From Myxococcales bacterium (GTDB taxonomy: Bacteria; Myxococcota_A; Polyangia; Palsa-1104): a stretch of DNA of 64,000 nucleotides. Location of the stretch: NCBI GenBank assembly GCA_028287105.1, contig JAQBQH010000266.1, forward strand, positions 29,159 through 93,158, read 5' to 3'. Every line of letters begins with the position of its first letter. The stretch's first letter is position 1. This document shows, one piece after another, positions 7,545-16,219 of the stretch. The notes under the pieces were generated by a model. The model worked only from the letters and a program-made list of their open reading frames with translations. It was not told the DNA's origin and ran no database searches. The position numbers and the translations under genes were made by a program.

Positions 7545-10525
7545 GACTCGTCCTCGGCCTTCTTGAGCTGCCGCACGCGGCAGGCGGCCTCCATGCCGCA
7601 GCGCTCGCACGCGTCCTCGCGCGGCCGCACCGCGTAGTCGCCGCTGCGCATGGTCGCGTACAGCGCCGCCAGCCGCTCGGCGAAGTCGGGCGGCTCCTGC
7701 ACCGACTTCGTCACCGACGCCTCGCGCAACGAGTAGAAGCGCGCCTCCACCGACGGCAAGCCCAGCTCCGCGCGGGTCGCCGCCGCGTAGATCGGCAGCT
7801 GCCAACCGGTCACGCACAGCGCCTCGTCCTTGATCTGGTCCGCGTACGACCGCTTGAGGCCGAGCTTGTAGTCGAAGACCACGGCCCGCCCCTCGCCGAT
7901 GTCGATGCGGTCGATCTTTCCGCGCACCCACACGTCGTTGAAGGCGATGGGACCGAACGCGCGCTCGAAGTGCACCGGCAGGCAGCCCTCGGCCAGCGGC
8001 TCGTCGGCCTCCTTGCGCAACAGCGCCGCCACCTCGAGCCGCAGCTGCCGCTCCTTGACGGCGAAGAGCGCCGGATGGCCCATGGGCTCGGTGCGGCGCC
8101 ACTCGGCGATCACGTCGTCGCACACGTCTTCAGCCAGGTCGAGATCGGCCTGGACGGCGCGCAGCGGCAGTCGCCCCTCGTCGACGAGCCGGCGAAACAG
8201 CTTCTCCAGGACCTGGTGCTTCATGCGGCCGAGCGCCCGCTGGTCGATCTCGTCATCGACCTCCTCGGCCTCGCGCACACGCAGCACCGACTTCAAGTAG
8301 AACTTGAACGGGCAGGCGGCGTAGGCCTCGATGCTCGTCGCCGACAGCGCCTCGTCGCGCCGCCCCGGCAGCTTCTGCGCCGCCAGCTGCTCCAAGAGCG
8401 CCGCATCGCGCAGCGCCCCCACGAACCCGTGCGCCTCGATCTCGCGCACGAAGAAGCGATGACGCTGCCGCTCGACGGCGACGAGATGCTCGAGCCGTCC
8501 CAGGCGCGCCGGCGCGTACGCCGCCACCTCGGGCAGCAGCGCCGCCGCCTCCCGGTCGACGGCCGACAGCCGCGACGGTCGGTCGCCGCGCGTCTCCAGG
8601 ACGACGCGCGCGATCAGCTCGTCGACGGCGCGCGCGTCGCGAGCGCGCGGAATCGGATCGCGCGCCAGCCGCACGATCTCGTCGTCGCGGGGCGAGAGCT
8701 CGTCGATCATCGGCGAGCGTAGCGCCGGCGCGCCGTCCTCGTTGCCCCGCGTCCACGACAGATGCGCCGCCTCGCAAGCGCCGAGCGCGACGTGGAACGC
8801 GAGCGCCGACTGGTCGATGGTGCGCGACATGAGCGGCAGCACCGGCGATCCGAGCGCCCGATTGAGCGCCGCGCGATCATCGTCACCGAGAATCGGATCC
8901 TCCGACGCGCGCGACGGCAGCTCTCCGTCGACCAGCCCGCAGGCGAACAGATGCGCGAACCGCCGCCCGGCCACGCCGCCGAGGTCGCTGAGCTCGACCG
9001 CCGCGCCACGTACGCCGCCCGCCCGCGCGCGCGCCGAGGCGAGGAGCTCACCCAGCAGCCGCGCGAAGCGACCGCGCGACAGCCTGGTGGAGCGCAGCCC
9101 CGCCCGCGCCGCCGCCCGCGGCAGATCCGCGAGCGCCACGTCCAGCTCGCGCATCGCCGCCTGATCGCGCGCAATCGCCCGCGTCTCGTCGACGGAGCTG
9201 GTCGCCTGCCCTTTACGAAAGCCGCGCGCCTTCTCGAAGAGCTGCAGCTTGTCGAGCACCGTGCGCAGCTTCACCGCGTGCCGTTCGACGGTGGCCTCTT
9301 CCGGCACCGAGCGCACCAGCTCCACCAGATTGTCGACGTGGCGGCAGATGGTCTCCGCCTTGCCGGCGAACAGCACGTTCTTGAAGTGTCCGCGCGCCCA
9401 CGTCGCGAGCCCGTCCGCGTAGCCGCGCCCCGACGCGTCGGTCACGTAGGCCTCGCGCAGCGCGTGCGCGATCTCGTGCGGCAGCACCGTGCCGTTCTGG
9501 CCCTTGGCCTCGCCCGCCACATAGCGCGACGTGATGAACTGAATGAAGCGCTCGCGCGGAATGTCGTCGTCGGCCAGCGCCAGGAGCTCCAGCGCGATGC
9601 GCACCGGCGGCGCGTCGGCGGCGCTCGGCGGTCGTCGCGGCGCGACCGGCACGTCGTAGCGCACCAGGGCCGCTTCGAGCCGCGCGCGCCGCTCGGGCGT
9701 CGCCGCGCAGACCGCGATGCTCTCCGGCGACACGCCGGCGTCGATCAAGTCGCGCACGCGCCGCGCCACGTGACGCGCCTCGGCCGACGGTGTCGGTGCC
9801 ATCGCGTAGTCGATGGCCGCCGCGCGCCCCAGCGGCGCCTCGACGCGCTCGAGGCGGTGCGCGCCGTGACGCGCCTCCAGCGCCGCCAGGAGCGGCTCGA
9901 GCGCGCGCGCCGCAGACGGCGGCAGCTCGGCCGAGGCCGGCACGACGACACGCACGACGAGCCCGCGCGCCAGGAGCGCGTCGAGGAGCTGCAGCTGGCC
10001 GCCGTCCCAGTCGTAGAGCTGGTGGGTCTCGACGACGTCGACCTCCGTCAGCATCGCCACCGGTGCGCCCGCCGCGATGGCGCGGCACCCGGAGAGCCAC
10101 GCCGACGCCTCGTCGTGGAGCGCGTTGCCGAGGTGCTTGCGGTAGGCCGCCAGCCGGCGCGCCAGCTCCGCTGTGTGGGCGGCGGTCACACCACCGATCC
10201 CGCGCGCGGCTACGTCGAGATCGCGCGGACCGACGCCGACGCGCCCGACCGCCGTAAAGATCCGACCCAGGCTCTTGCGCAGGCCCCGCGACTGCGCGAT
10301 CGGCCCAAGGACGCCGCCGGCCGCCTCGGCCACGGCGTCGACCAGCAGACGCTCCCCGATGGGCCCCAGCCGCTGTCCGCCCGGATAGGCCGCTTCGACC
10401 AGCTCCCGCGGCGTGGCGCGCCCCAATCCCAGCTCGACGATGCCGCCGCCCGCCAGGGCACACCGCCACTCGTACTCGACCGCGTCTGCCGACGCGTGCA
10501 GGTGCAGCGTGCCCACGCTGAACAT
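7541..10525 (-). CDS. addB: AddB-like inactivated helicase with Fe-S PD-(D/E)XK nuclease
   Basis: A 994-residue partner of AddA. The N-terminal two thirds resemble a UvrD-like helicase without Walker A (the start reads VGTLHLHASADAVEYEW), including the family segment HLFACGLVDGELPSRASEDP near residue 530. The C-terminal nuclease has the four-Cys Fe-S layout: SATSIEAYAACPFKFYLKS (about 730) and DACERCGMEAAC (C-x2-C-x5-C at about 975), around active-site segments RGKIDRIDIG and VVFDYKLG (about 870-890). ATG 10525 is the first start, with little room upstream. It lies 34 bases after the TPR gene on the same strand and overlaps addA by 4 bases, so addB-addA form one unit. No Chi-recognition residues can be judged by eye. 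Confidence 0.92.
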   Translation of the reverse strand: MFSVGTLHLHASADAVEYEWRCALAGGGIVELGLGRATPRELVEAAYPGGQRLGPIGERLLVDAVAEAAGGVLGPIAQSRGLRKSLGRIFTAVGRVGVGPRDLDVAARGIGGVTAAHTAELARRLAAYRKHLGNALHDEASAWLSGCRAIAAGAPVAMLTEVDVVETHQLYDWDGGQLQLLDALLARGLVVRVVVPASAELPPSAARALEPLLAALEARHGAHRLERVEAPLGRAAAIDYAMAPTPSAEARHVARRVRDLIDAGVSPESIAVCAATPERRARLEAALVRYDVPVAPRRPPSAADAPPVRIALELLALADDDIPRERFIQFITSRYVAGEAKGQNGTVLPHEIAHALREAYVTDASGRGYADGLATWARGHFKNVLFAGKAETICRHVDNLVELVRSVPEEATVERHAVKLRTVLDKLQLFEKARGFRKGQATSSVDETRAIARDQAAMRELDVALADLPRAAARAGLRSTRLSRGRFARLLGELLASARARAGGVRGAAVELSDLGGVAGRRFAHLFACGLVDGELPSRASEDPILGDDDRAALNRALGSPVLPLMSRTIDQSALAFHVALGACEAAHLSWTRGNEDGAPALRSPMIDELSPRDDEIVRLARDPIPRARDARAVDELIARVVLETRGDRPSRLSAVDREAAALLPEVAAYAPARLGRLEHLVAVERQRHRFFVREIEAHGFVGALRDAALLEQLAAQKLPGRRDEALSATSIEAYAACPFKFYLKSVLRVREAEEVDDEIDQRALGRMKHQVLEKLFRRLVDEGRLPLRAVQADLDLAEDVCDDVIAEWRRTEPMGHPALFAVKERQLRLEVAALLRKEADEPLAEGCLPVHFERAFGPIAFNDVWVRGKIDRIDIGEGRAVVFDYKLGLKRSYADQIKDEALCVTGWQLPIYAAATRAELGLPSVEARFYSLREASVTKSVQEPPDFAERLAALYATMRSGDYAVRPREDACERCGMEAACRVRQLKKAEDES

Positions 10526-10559
10526 ATTATCAGATGAGACCGGCTACGCCAGCGTTCGT

Positions 10560-11231
10560 TCAGGCCAATCCGAGGGTCATGAGGCGCGCGCGCAGGTACC
10601 ATTTCAGCTCGGCGCGGCGGCGGAATCGTGGCACCTGGGCGAAGGTCTCGAGCGCCTCGCGCATGGCCTGTTTGGCCCCTGCGACGTCCTTGAGCTCGCG
10701 GCGAACGCAGGCCAGCAGCACCTGCCCCTCGACCGATGACGAGTGGATGGTCACGTAGCGTGTGAAGGCATCCTCCGCCTCGGCCCAGCGCCCGAGCTTC
10801 GCCAGCGCCTTGCCGGCCACGAGATAGGCCTCTCCGTAGCGCTGCTTCTCGTTGCGCCCGGCGGCCTCGACGAGGAGCGGCAGGCTCTCCTCGCCCCGGC
10901 CGGCCATGAACAGCGCCTTGCCGAGGAGGAACGGCAGCTCGGCCGATTCGTGGTCGCGCTGCCGCGCCTGCTCGAGGAGCGGAATGGCCCGGCGCGGCCG
11001 CTTCTTTTCGATCCAGACCTTCGCGAGATCGCGACGGGCGGTCACGTTGTCGGCGTTCTGCTTGATCTCGGCCCGGAGCCGCCGCACGTGGCCGGCGTGC
11101 TTGAAGAAGAGGTAGGGATCGGGCAGCCAGCGACGGAAGAGCCATACCCCCACCGCCGCGAGCAGCAGGTACGGATACCGCAGCGCCCAGCTGGCGGCGA
11201 AGAAAAACAGATAATAGGCCAGGTACCCCAT
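10560..11231 (-). CDS. TPR-repeat protein with N-terminal membrane anchor
   Basis: A 223-residue protein. The first 35 residues (MGYLAYYLFFFAASWALRYPYLLLAAVGVWLF) hold one or two membrane helices. From about residue 55 the rest is helical tetratricopeptide-like: NVTARRDLAKVWIEKKRPRR, ELPFLLGKALFMAGRGEES, YGEAYLVAGKALAKLGRWAEA, VEGQVLLACVRRELKD. TPR scaffolds usually mediate protein-protein contacts; its partner is not known. It lies between the HEAT-repeat gene (43 bases upstream) and addB (34 bases downstream) on the same strand, probably one transcript. Confidence 0.75.
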   Translation of the reverse strand: MGYLAYYLFFFAASWALRYPYLLLAAVGVWLFRRWLPDPYLFFKHAGHVRRLRAEIKQNADNVTARRDLAKVWIEKKRPRRAIPLLEQARQRDHESAELPFLLGKALFMAGRGEESLPLLVEAAGRNEKQRYGEAYLVAGKALAKLGRWAEAEDAFTRYVTIHSSSVEGQVLLACVRRELKDVAGAKQAMREALETFAQVPRFRRRAELKWYLRARLMTLGLA

Positions 11232-11274
11232 CGACCTCCCATCCTACGCCGAGGTCGGGCCGGCCTTCCGTGAT

Positions 11275-12087
11275 CTACATCGGGTGCTGGGTCTTCAAGT
11301 AGGCGAGGAGGTTTTGGTGGGCGCCCTGCACGGCACCCTCGAGGGCGTCGAACTGGAGCGCCTTTTCGCGATCGGGACGAAGCCCCATGCGCGGCGCCTG
11401 CACCGTCGCTCCGCCGGACGTCATCATCACCATCGCCTTGGACGGGAGCCGCCCGACGACGAAGCTGACCTCGCAGGTGATCTCGATCCACTGGTCCGTC
11501 TGGCGCCGCGAGACGTTCGTGATCGAGCTGTCGATGAGGAAGCCGGAGAGCGGCTTGCCTTCGAGGGTGAGGCCGGGCGTGCGCGAGAGCTCGCGGATGA
11601 TGTACTCGCGCAGCCGTGCCGTGAGCTCGCCCGTCTGCTGCGTGCGCGACTTCATGCCGATGCCGCCCACCTCGACGTGAAGCGCGCTCGACGACGACGG
11701 CGCAGGACGGGCCAGCGCCAGGGTGTCCGGATGCAGCTTGGCGAGCGCGGCCTGCGCCTTGTCGCGCACGAAGGACGACGAATCGCTCTTGCGCGCGCGC
11801 TGCAGCGCCGAGATCGCCTGCGCGTCGCCGAGATCGCCGAGCACCTGCGCCGATAGGCCGCGCACCGTCTCGTTCTCGTCCCCCAGAGCACGGAGCAGCG
11901 ACGGCACCGAGCGCGCGTCGCGCAACTTGCCGAGGACCACCGCCGCCTGCAGGCGGACGCGCCAGCTCGGATCGGTCGTCAGCGATCGGCAGAGATCGTC
12001 GACGCGCTCGGCGCGTGCCGGCGCGCTCGCCAACGCGATCAGCAGCACTAGAGCGACGGTGAGATGAGGGAAACGCAGAGTCGGCAC
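11275..12087 (-). CDS. Secreted HEAT-repeat protein
   Basis: A 270-residue exported protein. A signal peptide (TVALVLLIALASAPARA) is followed by HEAT/PBS-lyase-like repeats: DPSWRVRLQAAVVLGKLRDA, RSVPSLLRALGDENETVRG, LSAQVLGDLGDAQAISALQ, SFVRDKAQAALAKL. A mixed domain follows, with a repeated pattern of strand and helix (LTARLREYIIRELSRTPG, WIEITCEVSFVVGRLPSKAM) that I cannot name. GTG 12087 is chosen because GGAG lies 5 bases upstream and the signal peptide then starts at once; a TTG at 12126 would add 13 hydrophilic residues. Periplasmic or outer-membrane scaffold role inferred only from the repeats. Confidence 0.75.
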   Translation of the reverse strand: MPTLRFPHLTVALVLLIALASAPARAERVDDLCRSLTTDPSWRVRLQAAVVLGKLRDARSVPSLLRALGDENETVRGLSAQVLGDLGDAQAISALQRARKSDSSSFVRDKAQAALAKLHPDTLALARPAPSSSSALHVEVGGIGMKSRTQQTGELTARLREYIIRELSRTPGLTLEGKPLSGFLIDSSITNVSRRQTDQWIEITCEVSFVVGRLPSKAMVMMTSGGATVQAPRMGLRPDREKALQFDALEGAVQGAHQNLLAYLKTQHPM

Positions 12088-12096
12088 TTCGCTCCA

Positions 12097-12126
12097 ATTA
12101 GATGTGATCGGCAACAAGCTCGTCAA
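12097..12126 (-). promoter_or_regulatory. Candidate promoter for the HEAT gene
   Basis: Minus-strand -35 TTGACG (12121-12126), 18-base spacer and -10 TCTAAT (12097-12102). The -10 ends only 9 bases before GTG 12087, so the message would be nearly leaderless and the GGAG site might lie at or upstream of the transcript end. Confidence 0.45.
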
Positions 12127-12156
12127 GGTGAACAGATGGAGCCAAAGTGGGTGATC

Positions 12157-12185
12157 TTGCGATGCCGCGCTCCGCCCGCTAACGT
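12157..12185 (+). promoter_or_regulatory. Candidate promoter for the 12192 gene
   Basis: -35 TTGCGA (12157-12162), 17-base spacer, -10 TAACGT (12180-12185). Six bases then separate it from GTG 12192, so the predicted transcript would begin at the start codon. Box matches are modest; the geometry repeats that seen at other genes in this window. Confidence 0.3.
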
Positions 12186-12191
12186 GGACGG

Positions 12192-13130
12192 GTGGCGGCG
12201 CCTCAGCGCAAGGGTCTGACCGGGAACCAAATGCTGGCCATAGGCGCCGGTGTGTGCGGAATCGTAGTCTTCGTCGCCGTGGTGACGTCGATGCGCTTCA
12301 CCCAGAAGCGTCCGGCGCCTCCGCCGCCGCCCCCACCGCCGGCGCCGGAGCAGAGCGTCGGGCGTATCCTTCGTTACAAGGAGCAGTACTACAAGGCGTC
12401 CGCGGAAGAGGACGCCAAGCGCTGGAACGTGGCGCCCGTCGAGCCGGCGGAGATGGCGCAGCCCATCCCCTACGCGGCGGAGCTCACCGAGCCGCGACTG
12501 CTCAAGGTGCAGCACGACACGGTCGACACACCGCACCTGCGCATCGGATCGCGGGTGATCAAGGAGTGGGCTTCGACCCAATCGGGGCAGCGCTTCCGGT
12601 ACGAGCACATCGTGCTGTCGATCACGAACAAGAGCGACCATCCGATCGCCTACCTGGTCGACACCGCGATCCGCCATCCCGAGCAGTGCCGCTCGCAGGG
12701 CGCGATCGCGCACAATGCGCTCGCCCTCAAACCGGGCGAGACGGCCGAGCGCACCGAGTGCTTGTGGCACAAGGATGCGCAGCTGACGCTCAAGCGCGTC
12801 GAGGTGATGGAGCTGCGCAACCTCAGCTACTACTACGTCAGCCGACTCAACCCCGTGCAGGTTCAGCTCGACACACGCACGGCGGCGGGTCACGCGGTGC
12901 CGGCGCCGTCGAAGGAGTGCCGGTTCGTGCCGTGGCGCGACATCCAGGCCTCGGCCGAACAATCGGGCACCGGCTGGGCCGACGTGATCGATTTTTACGC
13001 GCGTCACAATTGCGACGAATACAGCTTCTGGCGTGGTTACCGTCGCTGGACCGCGCCGGGACCGCTGCCATCCCTCGCGCCGGGCACGGTCCCTGGCGGC
13101 GGGGTTGACCATCCGGCCGCGAGCAAGTAA
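12192..13130 (+). CDS. Membrane-anchored protein of unknown function
   Basis: A 312-residue protein. One N-terminal helix (MLAIGAGVCGIVVFVAVVTSM) is followed by a long run of prolines (residues about 43-53), typical of a spacer crossing the periplasm, then a soluble beta-rich domain (FRYEHIVLSITNKSDHPIAYLVDTA, LALKPGETAERTECLW, LRNLSYYYVSRLNPVQV). Two Cys pairs in the soluble part may form disulfides. I recognise no family. The phrase YEHIVLSITNKSDHPIAY resembles a domain that complements Ig-like folds, but this is weak. It is followed 15 bases later by the HU/IHF gene. Confidence 0.7.
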   Translation: MAAPQRKGLTGNQMLAIGAGVCGIVVFVAVVTSMRFTQKRPAPPPPPPPPAPEQSVGRILRYKEQYYKASAEEDAKRWNVAPVEPAEMAQPIPYAAELTEPRLLKVQHDTVDTPHLRIGSRVIKEWASTQSGQRFRYEHIVLSITNKSDHPIAYLVDTAIRHPEQCRSQGAIAHNALALKPGETAERTECLWHKDAQLTLKRVEVMELRNLSYYYVSRLNPVQVQLDTRTAAGHAVPAPSKECRFVPWRDIQASAEQSGTGWADVIDFYARHNCDEYSFWRGYRRWTAPGPLPSLAPGTVPGGGVDHPAASK

Positions 13131-13133
13131 CTT
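13105..13133 (+). promoter_or_regulatory. Candidate promoter for the HU/IHF gene
   Basis: -35 TTGACC (13105-13110), exact 17-base spacer, -10 TAACTT (13128-13133, overlapping the stop of the preceding gene). The transcription start would be near 13140, six bases before ATG 13146. This would let the DNA-binding protein be expressed independently of its upstream neighbour. Confidence 0.4.
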
Positions 13134-13145
13134 TTCGACTTCCGA

Positions 13146-13463
13146 ATGCCTATCACCAAGAGCGAGCTGATTGATCACGTAGCGGACAAGCTTCGACTGC
13201 CGAAAGCGCGGGCGGAGCAGATCGTGGACACCATCTTCGATTCGATGGTGGCCGCGCTGAAGCAGGGTGACGGCATCGAGATCCGTGGATTCGGCAGCTT
13301 CACCGTTCGCGAGTACAAGGGCTACGAGGGTCGTAACCCCCGTACCGGCGAAGCGGTGAAGGTGCAGCAGAAGCGGCTGCCGTTCTTCAAGGTCGGTAAG
13401 GAGCTGCGCGAGCGCGTCAATGACGGGCGCCGCGGCGACAAGCCGGCCGAGTCGACACCCTGA
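13146..13463 (+). CDS. HU/IHF-family DNA-binding protein
   Basis: A 105-residue nucleoid protein. The start MPITKSELIDHVADKL and the core GDGIEIRGFGSFTVREYKG, then GRNPRTGEAVKV and PFFKVGKELRERV, contain the beta-arm with the intercalating Pro (RNPRTG) that bends DNA. The wording is closest to IHF beta subunits, but single-gene HU-like proteins in this phylum look the same, so the subunit is left open. The tail (DGRRGDKPAESTP) extends about 10 residues past the fold. It binds and bends DNA in the nucleoid. It is convergent with the PEP-utilising enzyme gene, 12 bases apart. Confidence 0.93.
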   Translation: MPITKSELIDHVADKLRLPKARAEQIVDTIFDSMVAALKQGDGIEIRGFGSFTVREYKGYEGRNPRTGEAVKVQQKRLPFFKVGKELRERVNDGRRGDKPAESTP

Positions 13464-13475
13464 CCGTCTAACCGT

Positions 13476-15464
13476 CTAGTCGCCGAGGACGTAGACGCGG
13501 CCGGAGTCGCCGTCGACCCACAGGTCGACCCCGTCCGGCAGCGCGGTGGCGCCGCCCACGCCGAGAACGGCCGGCACACCGTATTCGCGCGCCAGCGTGG
13601 CGCCGTGCGAGAGCGCGCCGCCGTGATCGGTGACGAGCGCACGCGCGCGCGACAACAGCGGTGTCAGCGAAGGCACGATGGCGGGGACGACGAGGATGGC
13701 GTCGTCGGCGAGCGCCTGCGGCGCATCGGCCAGCGCGCGTACGATCACGGCGCGGCCGCGCGCCTGGCCGGCGGTCGCAGCGCCGCGCAGCACCAGCCGC
13801 GCACGCGGAGCGGGCCACTCGGGCTGACCGTCGTCGTACGCGCAGGGTGGAACACGGCGCGCCGCGGCCAGCCGCTCCGCGCGCTGCGTGACGACGCCGG
13901 CACGCAGTCGCTGCGCCGGCTCGTCAGAGAGGGCTTCGTCGATCGACAGCTCGAAGACGTCGTCGAGATGCTCGAGGCCGAGCTGGCGCGCGCGGCGCAG
14001 AAGCGCGCGTCGTACGGTCGCTTGTGCACGCAGGAACAGGAGATCGTCGTCCTCGGCGATCGGCAGCGCCTGGCGCACGGCCGGCAGCAGCGCCTTGAAC
14101 GCGTGTCGCGCCATGCGGTCCAGCCGATCGAGGAGCGCTTCGGCGGTGGCGTCGGCGACGGCGAGCGCCCGCTCGTGGCGCTGCATCGGCGATTCGGGCG
14201 AGCGACCGATCTCGTCGACGAGTGCGACCACGCGATCGGGGCGCTCGCGATCGGTCGGCGTGGCCACGTCCCACGCGGGAGCGTGATCGCCGAAACGGTG
14301 CGCGTAGTCACTCAGCGTCGCCGTCGCCCGGGAGTGACTGAGATCCCAGAGCGCCTGATCGCGCGCCAGCGTTGCGCCGCCCAGGCCGCCGAGCAGCGCG
14401 CCGTGCGCAGTCAGCGGCTCTGCCAGGTTCATGCGCAAGAACTGATCGAGCTGCTGGCGCGCCCGCGACAGCGACGGTGCCACCTCGCCGACATAGCGCT
14501 GGTAGACGTGGCAGAACGCAGCGACCGCGGCGTCGAGGTCGCCGCTGGCCTCGGCGGCTGCGAGAACGGCGGTGCAGTCGGGCACGACGTCTGCGTCGAA
14601 TCGCTGGCGCAGGTCGGGCAGCGCGATGGGTCGGAGCGCGCGCGGACGGCCGCCCTCCTCGACGTAGAGGTAGCCGCCGATCACGCGCTGGCGCGCACCG
14701 ATGCCGAGCGCCTCTACGCGCGCAACCAGTGACGCCTGCGCCGCCGACAGCGGATCGGGATTGTGCTCGGCGTCGAAGCGCCAGCGTCCCGGCTCCGTGA
14801 ACGCCGGCGCGGCGCCGTGCGCGAGCGCCGCCACGAGCGGGCGCGCCTGCAGCCAGGTGACGCTGTCGCCCGTGCGCGCGAACTCGGCATCGACGGGGCC
14901 GCCGACGAGCTGCTCGAGCGCGCGCAATCCGGTCGCCAACGCACCGGCGTCGCCGCGCGCGACGCGACGGCCACGCACGTTGCCCCACTCGGGCTCGCCG
15001 GGCGCGCGCTCCTCGACGGCAAATTCGACGTCTCGCGAGTGCGCCACACCATATCGCTCGGCGGCGACCACGGGCTGGATGATCACCGCCATGCGCGCCG
15101 CGGACGACAGCGAGCGCGCCTCGCGGTAGGCGGTCAGCGCCGGCGCCGTCAGGCTCGCGCGCACCTCGGCGATCGCACGGGCGACCTCGGCGGCGGGAAC
15201 GCCAATGACGCTCGTGAACAGCCCGGCCGCCGAACCGCCGGCGGCATCTTCCAGCGACGCCGACGAGCGCACCGCGAATCGCGCCGTCGCGGATGCGCCG
15301 CCGAGCTGCGCCAGCGCCGCGGTCAGCGTTGCGGCGTCGACTCGCTCGTCGTGCAGCAGCACCACGCCCTCCGGCACCGCCAGCCCCGCCGCACGCATGC
15401 GCGCTAGCGTGGCCGCCTTGCCGCCGACGTCATTCCTGCCGGCGCACGCGTCGAGCGGCAGCAC
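13476..15464 (-). CDS. PEP-utilising phosphotransferase (PPDK/PEP-synthase-like)
   Basis: A 662-residue enzyme with two recognisable parts. The N-terminal PPDK-type ATP-grasp starts NDVGGKAATLARMRAAGLAV and ends at VTWLQARPLVA (about 215), shorter than in PpsA. The C-terminal phosphohistidine swivel domain has TDHGGALSHGATLAREYGV (about residues 610-630), where the His of LSHGA is the phosphocarrier. The order (ATP-grasp, linker, swivel) is that of rifampin phosphotransferases and some PEP-synthase-like proteins; there is no C-terminal PEP/pyruvate-binding TIM barrel, so it is not a full PEP synthase. The acceptor is unknown. GTG 15464 starts 2 bases after the stop of the PASTA gene, so the two are co-transcribed. 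Confidence 0.82.
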   Translation of the reverse strand: MLPLDACAGRNDVGGKAATLARMRAAGLAVPEGVVLLHDERVDAATLTAALAQLGGASATARFAVRSSASLEDAAGGSAAGLFTSVIGVPAAEVARAIAEVRASLTAPALTAYREARSLSSAARMAVIIQPVVAAERYGVAHSRDVEFAVEERAPGEPEWGNVRGRRVARGDAGALATGLRALEQLVGGPVDAEFARTGDSVTWLQARPLVAALAHGAAPAFTEPGRWRFDAEHNPDPLSAAQASLVARVEALGIGARQRVIGGYLYVEEGGRPRALRPIALPDLRQRFDADVVPDCTAVLAAAEASGDLDAAVAAFCHVYQRYVGEVAPSLSRARQQLDQFLRMNLAEPLTAHGALLGGLGGATLARDQALWDLSHSRATATLSDYAHRFGDHAPAWDVATPTDRERPDRVVALVDEIGRSPESPMQRHERALAVADATAEALLDRLDRMARHAFKALLPAVRQALPIAEDDDLLFLRAQATVRRALLRRARQLGLEHLDDVFELSIDEALSDEPAQRLRAGVVTQRAERLAAARRVPPCAYDDGQPEWPAPRARLVLRGAATAGQARGRAVIVRALADAPQALADDAILVVPAIVPSLTPLLSRARALVTDHGGALSHGATLAREYGVPAVLGVGGATALPDGVDLWVDGDSGRVYVLGD

Positions 15465-15466
15465 GA

Positions 15467-16165
15467 CTAGTCGTTGATCGTCAGATCGATCTTGCTGCCC
15501 GGCGCGGCCGTCGCGTTGGCGGCGGGATTCTGCCGAATTACGACGCCCTGATCGTAGTCGTCGTTCGACCCGACCCGCAGGCTGCCGACCGTGAAGCCCG
15601 CCTTCTCGAGCAGCGCCGTCGCGGTCGACTTCGACTTGCCAACCACCGATGGAACCGGCTGCGCCTGCGGACCGGCCGAGACCTGCAGATCGACGGTGCC
15701 ATCCGGACGCGCTTCGGCACCCGCCGCCGGCGTCGTGGCTACGACCTGGCCCTTGGGTGCGCCCGAAGCCGACACCTCCGCTACGCTGCCCACCTTGAGC
15801 TTGAGCTGCTCGAGCGCCGCGCGCGCCTCTTCGGACGACATCCCGGTCAGCTTCGGCATCTTGAGCGCCTTGGCGACCGCCGCGTGGACATCTTCGCCGC
15901 GCCGCAAGCGCGATCCTGCCAACGGTCGCTGATCGATGAGCGTGCCTGCTTGCGCATGCTCGTCGGGCCGCTCTTCGTCGAGGATCAACAAGAGCCCGCG
16001 CGGCTCCAGAAGCCCGCGTGCCTGGTCCGGCGAGAGCCCGCTGAGCGAGGGCACATCGACCGCATGTACCGGCAATCGCGGCTTTACCAGGAAGTGCATC
16101 GACAGGTACGTCGCGCTGGTCATGGCGATGGACAACACCACTGTCAGTAACGCCTGTCGGCCCAT
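15467..16165 (-). CDS. Membrane-anchored PASTA-domain protein
   Basis: A 232-residue protein with one N-terminal helix (ALLTVVLSIAMTSATYLSMHFLV) and three PASTA repeats: VDVPSLSGLSPDQARGLLEP (about 35-100), MPKLTGMSSEEARAALEQL (about 102-165) and PVPSVVGKSKSTATALLEKA (about 170-232). PASTA domains bind muropeptides or penicillin-type ligands and are usually tied to PknB kinases or PBPs. Here the kinase is absent and the protein is a free membrane-tethered PASTA array. ATG 16165 is preferred over GTG 16186, which would add seven residues. It heads a two-gene unit with the PEP-utilising enzyme. Confidence 0.85.
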   Translation of the reverse strand: MGRQALLTVVLSIAMTSATYLSMHFLVKPRLPVHAVDVPSLSGLSPDQARGLLEPRGLLLILDEERPDEHAQAGTLIDQRPLAGSRLRRGEDVHAAVAKALKMPKLTGMSSEEARAALEQLKLKVGSVAEVSASGAPKGQVVATTPAAGAEARPDGTVDLQVSAGPQAQPVPSVVGKSKSTATALLEKAGFTVGSLRVGSNDDYDQGVVIRQNPAANATAAPGSKIDLTIND

Positions 16166-16187
16166 GGGGCTGGATCGTAACACCAAA

Positions 16188-16216
16188 TTGCCGAGCGGGC
16201 GCCCCTCGGCTATCCT
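16188..16216 (+). promoter_or_regulatory. Candidate promoter for the 3D-domain gene
   Basis: -35 TTGCCG (16188-16193), 17-base spacer, -10 TATCCT (16211-16216). The expected start is 16223, exactly on a GTG three bases after ATG 16220, so translation may begin at the GTG on a leaderless message. Confidence 0.45.
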
Positions 16217-16219
16217 ACG

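Noticed and set aside
8762..10537. Plus-strand frame of about 590 residues in addB
   Set aside because: Antisense to AddB, which has clear helicase-like and nuclease motifs; the frame is Arg-rich without structure.
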